NCBI GenBank assembly: GCA_052325345.1
Contig: JBKQVG010000132.1
Span: 1-11,012 of the forward strand
DNA length: 11,012 nucleotides
Direction: 5' to 3'
Source: JBEKYD01 sp052325345
GTDB lineage: Bacteria > Acidobacteriota > Terriglobia > Bryobacterales > Bryobacteraceae
Positions 7,931 to 11,012 of the stretch are shown here, piece by piece. A model generated the notes under the pieces. It had not been told where the DNA came from and searched no databases. It was given only the letters and a program-made list of their open reading frames with translations. Position 1 is the stretch's first letter. Each line of letters begins with the position of its first letter. Made by a program: the position numbers and the translations under genes.

Positions 7931-7932
7931 AC

Positions 7933-8838
7933 TTGGAACGGCGAGCTTTTCTGGACGGTTGTCTCGGAGTTGCCGTTGCGGCATGCCGGCCGGCAACTCT
8001 GACCGCTCAAAGCCCAACGCCGGCGAAGATGCGCCTGGGCCTGATCGTGAGTGCGGCGCGGGACGCGGATGCCGCTATCCGCCGGGTGCACGAGCTGGGC
8101 TTGCCCACTTGCCAGGTCGGGGTGGGCGCAACCGACGCCGCGGCCGCGGCGAAACTGCGTGCGGCCCTCGACCGTTACGGCATTGAGGCTACAGCCGCCG
8201 TATCCACCGGCCCAGGGCCGGAGATTTACGATTTCCTGCATGGTCCGGCTACCATCGGTTTGGTGCCGCGCCAGTATCGCGCCGCCCGGATTGCGCGCAT
8301 GAAAGCGATTTCCGATTTCGCCAAACTGGCTGGCATCGCCGCGGTCCAAGGCCATTGCGGATTCATCCCCGAGAACCCGGGGGATCCGCTCTACCCCGAA
8401 ACCGTCGCGGCCATTCGCGAGGTGGTTGCTTACTGCCGCGAACACGGCCAGAAGTTCCGCTGCGAAACCGGGCAGGAGACGCCCATCACCCTGTTGCGGG
8501 CGATTCGCGACGTCGGTCTCGATAACCTCGGCGTCAACTTCGATTGCGGCAACCTGGTGCTGTACGACAAAGCCAACCCGGTGGACGCGGTCGATATTCT
8601 CGGCCCTTACATTCAAGGCGTGCACGCCAAAGATGGCCTCTATCCCACCGATCCGGCCAAACTCGGCCGGGAAGTTCCGATCGGCCAGGGCAAGGTGGAC
8701 TTCCCGGCCCTGATCGCGAAGCTCAAACAAATCGGATACCTGAATCCGCTCACCATCGAGCGCGAAGCCACCGAAGGCGCCCGCCAGACGGCGGATATTC
8801 TGGCCGCCAAGGCATACCTGGAGAAATTGATTGGTTGA
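7933..8838 (+). CDS. Tat-exported sugar phosphate isomerase/epimerase
   Basis: This 301-residue protein is a xylose-isomerase-like TIM barrel (AP endonuclease 2 family, PF01261). Such enzymes isomerise or epimerise sugars or inositols with a divalent metal. Likely metal ligands are E178 (CETGQET), D204 (VNFDCGN), H231 (GVHAKDG) and E276 (TIERE). Residues 2-25 are a Tat-type signal: ERRAFLDG, a hydrophobic stretch and TAQ, implying periplasmic action after folding. No ATG lies before the signal. I chose TTG at 7933 because the twin Arg then sits at residues 3-4; TTG at 7909 would add eight residues, and ATG at 8029 would remove the signal. A weak GGGGGTG precedes the start. The Gfo/Idh/MocA gene downstream may act on the same sugar. 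Substrate is not deducible. Confidence 0.9.
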   Translation: MERRAFLDGCLGVAVAACRPATLTAQSPTPAKMRLGLIVSAARDADAAIRRVHELGLPTCQVGVGATDAAAAAKLRAALDRYGIEATAAVSTGPGPEIYDFLHGPATIGLVPRQYRAARIARMKAISDFAKLAGIAAVQGHCGFIPENPGDPLYPETVAAIREVVAYCREHGQKFRCETGQETPITLLRAIRDVGLDNLGVNFDCGNLVLYDKANPVDAVDILGPYIQGVHAKDGLYPTDPAKLGREVPIGQGKVDFPALIAKLKQIGYLNPLTIEREATEGARQTADILAAKAYLEKLIG

Positions 8839-8880
8839 TGAAAACCGGGCCGCGGCCAAAGAGGGCGTGAAAAGAATATG

Positions 8881-8963
8881 GCCGCAGATGAACGCCGATG
8901 AACGCGGATAAAAATTAAAGAAACCAAAGAATTTATCGGCGTTTATCTGCGTTCATCGGCGGC
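8881..8963. repeat. Palindromic repeat of 10-base units
   Basis: The left arm (8881-8913) and the reverse complement of the right arm (8931-8963) match at 28 of 33 positions, around a 17-base A-rich spacer. Each arm is three tandem 10-base units, on the left GCAGATGAAC, GCCGATGAAC and GCGGATAAAA. It resembles ATCTGCGTTCATC-type interspersed repeats that I recall from several soil phyla. It fills the 197-base gap between two + strand genes. As RNA it would form a long hairpin; TTAATTTTT at 8971-8979, shortly after, might allow termination. Confidence 0.8.
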
Positions 8964-9035
8964 TCGAATCTTAATTTTTCACAGCCTCAAAGGGAGCGGC
9001 TTCTGTCAGAGTACTTGGAGTACACTGGGAGCGAA

Positions 9036-10316
9036 ATGTCTCCAACAACGGTGGCTTCGCAATCTTATCGCCGCAGGGACCTGCTGCGCGCCGGTGCGGT
9101 CGGTACATTCGCAATCGTCGCCCCGCGCCTCGTGCGCGGTACCGAGGCGAATTCGGCGGTGCGGGTGGGATTGCTGGGCTGCGGAAGACGCGGCAGCGCC
9201 GACGCCACCAGCATTGCCCAACATACGGCTGCGCGCGTGGTGGCTCTGGCGGACCTGTTCCCGGACGCCATCGAGAAAGCCAAGCTTCGCTTCGACAAGC
9301 TGGCCGAATCGAAAAGCTACGCGGGCGTCGCGCGGACTTTCGTCGGCCCGGACGCCTATCGCCAGCTTGCTCAATCGCCAGACGTGGATGCCATCGTCAT
9401 CGCCACTCCGGCCTACTACCATCCCGAACATCTGGCCGCTGTCGTCGCCGCGGGCAAACACGTCTACTGCGAGAAGCCGGTAGCGGTGGACGTGGCCGGC
9501 ACCAAGCGGGTCCTCGAAATCGGCGCCAAGGCCGCCGGGAAGCTCAGCCTGGACGTCGGCTTTCAGATCCGGTCGGCGCCGCCGTTTGTCGAGCTGGTGC
9601 GGCGCATTCATGCCGGCGCGCTGGGAGACATCCACAGCGGCACGGCACACTACTTCTGCCCGTTGCCCAACTATCCGCCGTGGCCGGGAGCCGGCGCGGC
9701 GGAAGCGCGCCTGCGCAATTGGCTGTCGGACCGGGTGCTTTCGGGCGACATCATCGTGGAGCAAGACATTCACGCCATCGACATCTGCAACTGGGTGCTG
9801 GGCGCCCATCCGGTCAGCGCCATCGGGCGCGGCGGGCCGGAGGGCCGCAACGGCGCCGGCGACGTGTACTCGCATTTCGACGTGGTCTTCCAATACCCCA
9901 AAGCCGTCGACATCAGCTTCGCTTCGGTCCAATTCGGAAAGGGCAAGTTCGACGTCAACGAGAGGTTCTTCGGCGCCCGCGGCCTTTCCGAATCGCCCTA
10001 TTCGGGGCTTCTGGGCATCGCGGGCGAAGATCCCTGGATATGGGAGGGCAGCGAGAAACAACCGGCCTCCGTCGAGTTTTCCGCCGCCGGCGCCTTCGAA
10101 GACAACCTGGCGCATGCCGACGAAGAAAAACACAAAAGCTTCATCGAAAGCATCTCGAGCGGCCAGTTTCACAATCAGGCCGCAACCGGGGTCGAGTCGG
10201 CCCTGACGGCGATGCTCGGGCGCGAAGCCGCCTACCGGAAACGCGAGGTCACCTGGGAAGAGCTGAACCGCCTCAAACAACACTGGGACGCCGGCATCGA
10301 CTTGCGTAAGCTATAA
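9036..10316 (+). CDS. Tat-exported Gfo/Idh/MocA oxidoreductase
   Basis: This 426-residue protein is an NAD(P)-dependent oxidoreductase of the glucose-fructose oxidoreductase/inositol dehydrogenase/MocA family, acting on sugars or polyols. A Tat signal (YRRRDLLRAGAVG at 11-23, hydrophobic stretch to about 30) means it is exported folded, probably with cofactor bound. The Rossmann fold begins at VRVGLLGCGRRG (42-53). The family motif EKP is at 146-148, its Lys likely catalytic, and EQDIHAID (242-249) carries the expected acid/His pair. The C-terminal domain is complete. The ATG at 9036 has GGGAG four bases upstream, a slightly short spacing; a TTG at 9015 would add seven residues. It follows the exported isomerase after 197 bases holding a repeat, so co-transcription is uncertain. 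Confidence 0.95.
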   Translation: MSPTTVASQSYRRRDLLRAGAVGTFAIVAPRLVRGTEANSAVRVGLLGCGRRGSADATSIAQHTAARVVALADLFPDAIEKAKLRFDKLAESKSYAGVARTFVGPDAYRQLAQSPDVDAIVIATPAYYHPEHLAAVVAAGKHVYCEKPVAVDVAGTKRVLEIGAKAAGKLSLDVGFQIRSAPPFVELVRRIHAGALGDIHSGTAHYFCPLPNYPPWPGAGAAEARLRNWLSDRVLSGDIIVEQDIHAIDICNWVLGAHPVSAIGRGGPEGRNGAGDVYSHFDVVFQYPKAVDISFASVQFGKGKFDVNERFFGARGLSESPYSGLLGIAGEDPWIWEGSEKQPASVEFSAAGAFEDNLAHADEEKHKSFIESISSGQFHNQAATGVESALTAMLGREAAYRKREVTWEELNRLKQHWDAGIDLRKL

Positions 10317-10346
10317 GTGCAAAATCGGCAGGAGCCTGGGGCGGTG

Positions 10347-11012
10347 CTACGGAGTGCTGGCGGAAGGCGACCCGCCGCTAAATGTTCCGGCGGCGCCCAG
10401 ACCGGCGAAGGTTCCACCCACGGCCACGCCGCCGATGATGATACCGGCTGTCCTTCCAGACATGCCGGTGGCCAGTAGCTTGATACTGACCACGCGCACC
10501 ACTTGCGAGGCTCCCGGTGCCGGGTTCGCGTTAGGGATGGTGGAGCCGTCGACCTCGATTTTCTTGCCGACATACTTGGCCAGGTCGGAGCCCTGCAATT
10601 CCACGGTGACGTTGGTGGTGGTATCGGTAAGGAAGTACTTGCCGCCCTTTTCCTGAAGCACGCCGGAAATCTTCATCGCTTCGGCGGCGCCTGCCTGCGA
10701 GTCGAAAGCCAGGGCCTCGCCGGGATGCAGGTTAGCCAGCAGAACGCCGGCGGAGTTGCGCACGTTGGCAGCGCCCATGGAAGCGGCGACGGCCACCGTT
10801 GTGGCGCCGCGCATCTCCACCCGCACGACGGAGCCTTTGGCGGCGGGAGCGATACGGAGGACGTCGGCTTCGATCGCGTATTTGTCGGCGCTGCTGGCTA
10901 CGCCGGAGCCCTTCTCGAAAACGGCATGGTCGCGGTAGAGCTTGGCGCGCGAACCGGGAAACAGGGCGATCTGAACCCCGCCGATTTCGACGACGGAACG
11001 CGCGTCCGTAGT
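10347..11012 (-). CDS. FecR-like surface protein with OB-like domain, partial
   Basis: The frame is open to the window edge, so the start is missing; 221 C-terminal residues are seen. Residues 1-105 look FecR-like: short beta-strand repeats such as SVVEIGGVQIALFPGSRAKLY, and LLANLHPGEALAF near 91-103. Residues 113-177 look like a small OB-like domain (ISGVLQEKGGKYFLTD, then LAKYVGKKIEVDG) of a type common in acidobacterial secreted proteins. A Gly-rich hydrophobic segment at about 188-209 precedes a short polar tail ending SASTP. This suggests a cell-envelope protein, but the signal peptide would lie outside the window. An internal GTG at 10826 is not the start, because the domain continues upstream. 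It converges with the oxidoreductase gene, 30 bases apart. Function unknown. Confidence 0.82.
   Translation of the reverse strand, partial: TTDARSVVEIGGVQIALFPGSRAKLYRDHAVFEKGSGVASSADKYAIEADVLRIAPAAKGSVVRVEMRGATTVAVAASMGAANVRNSAGVLLANLHPGEALAFDSQAGAAEAMKISGVLQEKGGKYFLTDTTTNVTVELQGSDLAKYVGKKIEVDGSTIPNANPAPGASQVVRVVSIKLLATGMSGRTAGIIIGGVAVGGTFAGLGAAGTFSGGSPSASTP

Noticed and set aside
7931..8859. Minus-strand frame opposite the isomerase gene
   Set aside because: Antisense shadow of a confidently coding TIM-barrel gene; only its continuation beyond the isomerase start (7723-7930) was kept as a possible remnant.
9011..9023. Dyad GTACT TGG AGTAC just before the oxidoreductase start
   Set aside because: Arms of only five bases and no matching regulator; too short to call an operator.

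Overview
The window looks like a piece of an Acidobacteriota chromosome, most like the Solibacter/Bryobacter group. This is inferred from gene content, not from a search. The supporting signs are high GC with strong third-position GC, a Ser/Thr kinase fused to a PD40-type propeller, an orphan ECF sigma factor of the kinase-linked kind, Tat-exported sugar-metabolism enzymes, a FecR-like surface protein and a possible PEP-CTERM-like secreted protein. Planctomycetota or Verrucomicrobiota are less likely alternatives. No phage, transposase, integrase, CRISPR array, rRNA or confident tRNA was seen.

Layout. Positions 1-320 hold no convincing gene but do hold two adjacent hairpins. 321-812 (+) encodes a single-domain asparaginase-like protein. 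It converges, through a hairpin-bearing 47-base gap, on a large membrane Ser/Thr kinase with a C-terminal propeller (860-3694, -). Behind the kinase, on the same strand, is a small exported protein with a metal-protease-like HETIH motif (3784-4422, -). Divergent from that is an ECF sigma factor (4493-5056, +). Kinase, exported protein and sigma factor form a plausible signalling cluster. Both the sigma and kinase genes have a perfect TATAAT only 8-14 bases before the start codon, suggesting leaderless or near-leaderless transcripts.

5057-5272 is an AT-rich control region for the chaperonin operon. It holds two TTGTCA-type promoters, an AT-rich dyad, a degenerate CIRCE (HrcA operator) and a leader hairpin. 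groES (5273-5590) and groEL (5618-7246) follow, ended by a 15-bp terminator with eight T's. A convergent gene for a small secreted protein (7270-7716, -) runs through that terminator, so its C-terminal tail is encoded by the terminator's complement. Directly upstream of it, 7723-7930 (-) looks like the 3' remnant of another gene, cut off where a + strand gene begins.

7933-8838 (+) is a Tat-signal sugar phosphate isomerase/epimerase (TIM barrel), and 9036-10316 (+) is a Tat-signal Gfo/Idh/MocA oxidoreductase. Together they suggest periplasmic sugar or polyol modification. Between them lies a palindromic repeat made of 10-base units (8881-8963). The window ends inside a - strand gene (10347-11012) for a FecR-like, OB-like protein with a Gly-rich C-terminal hydrophobic segment.
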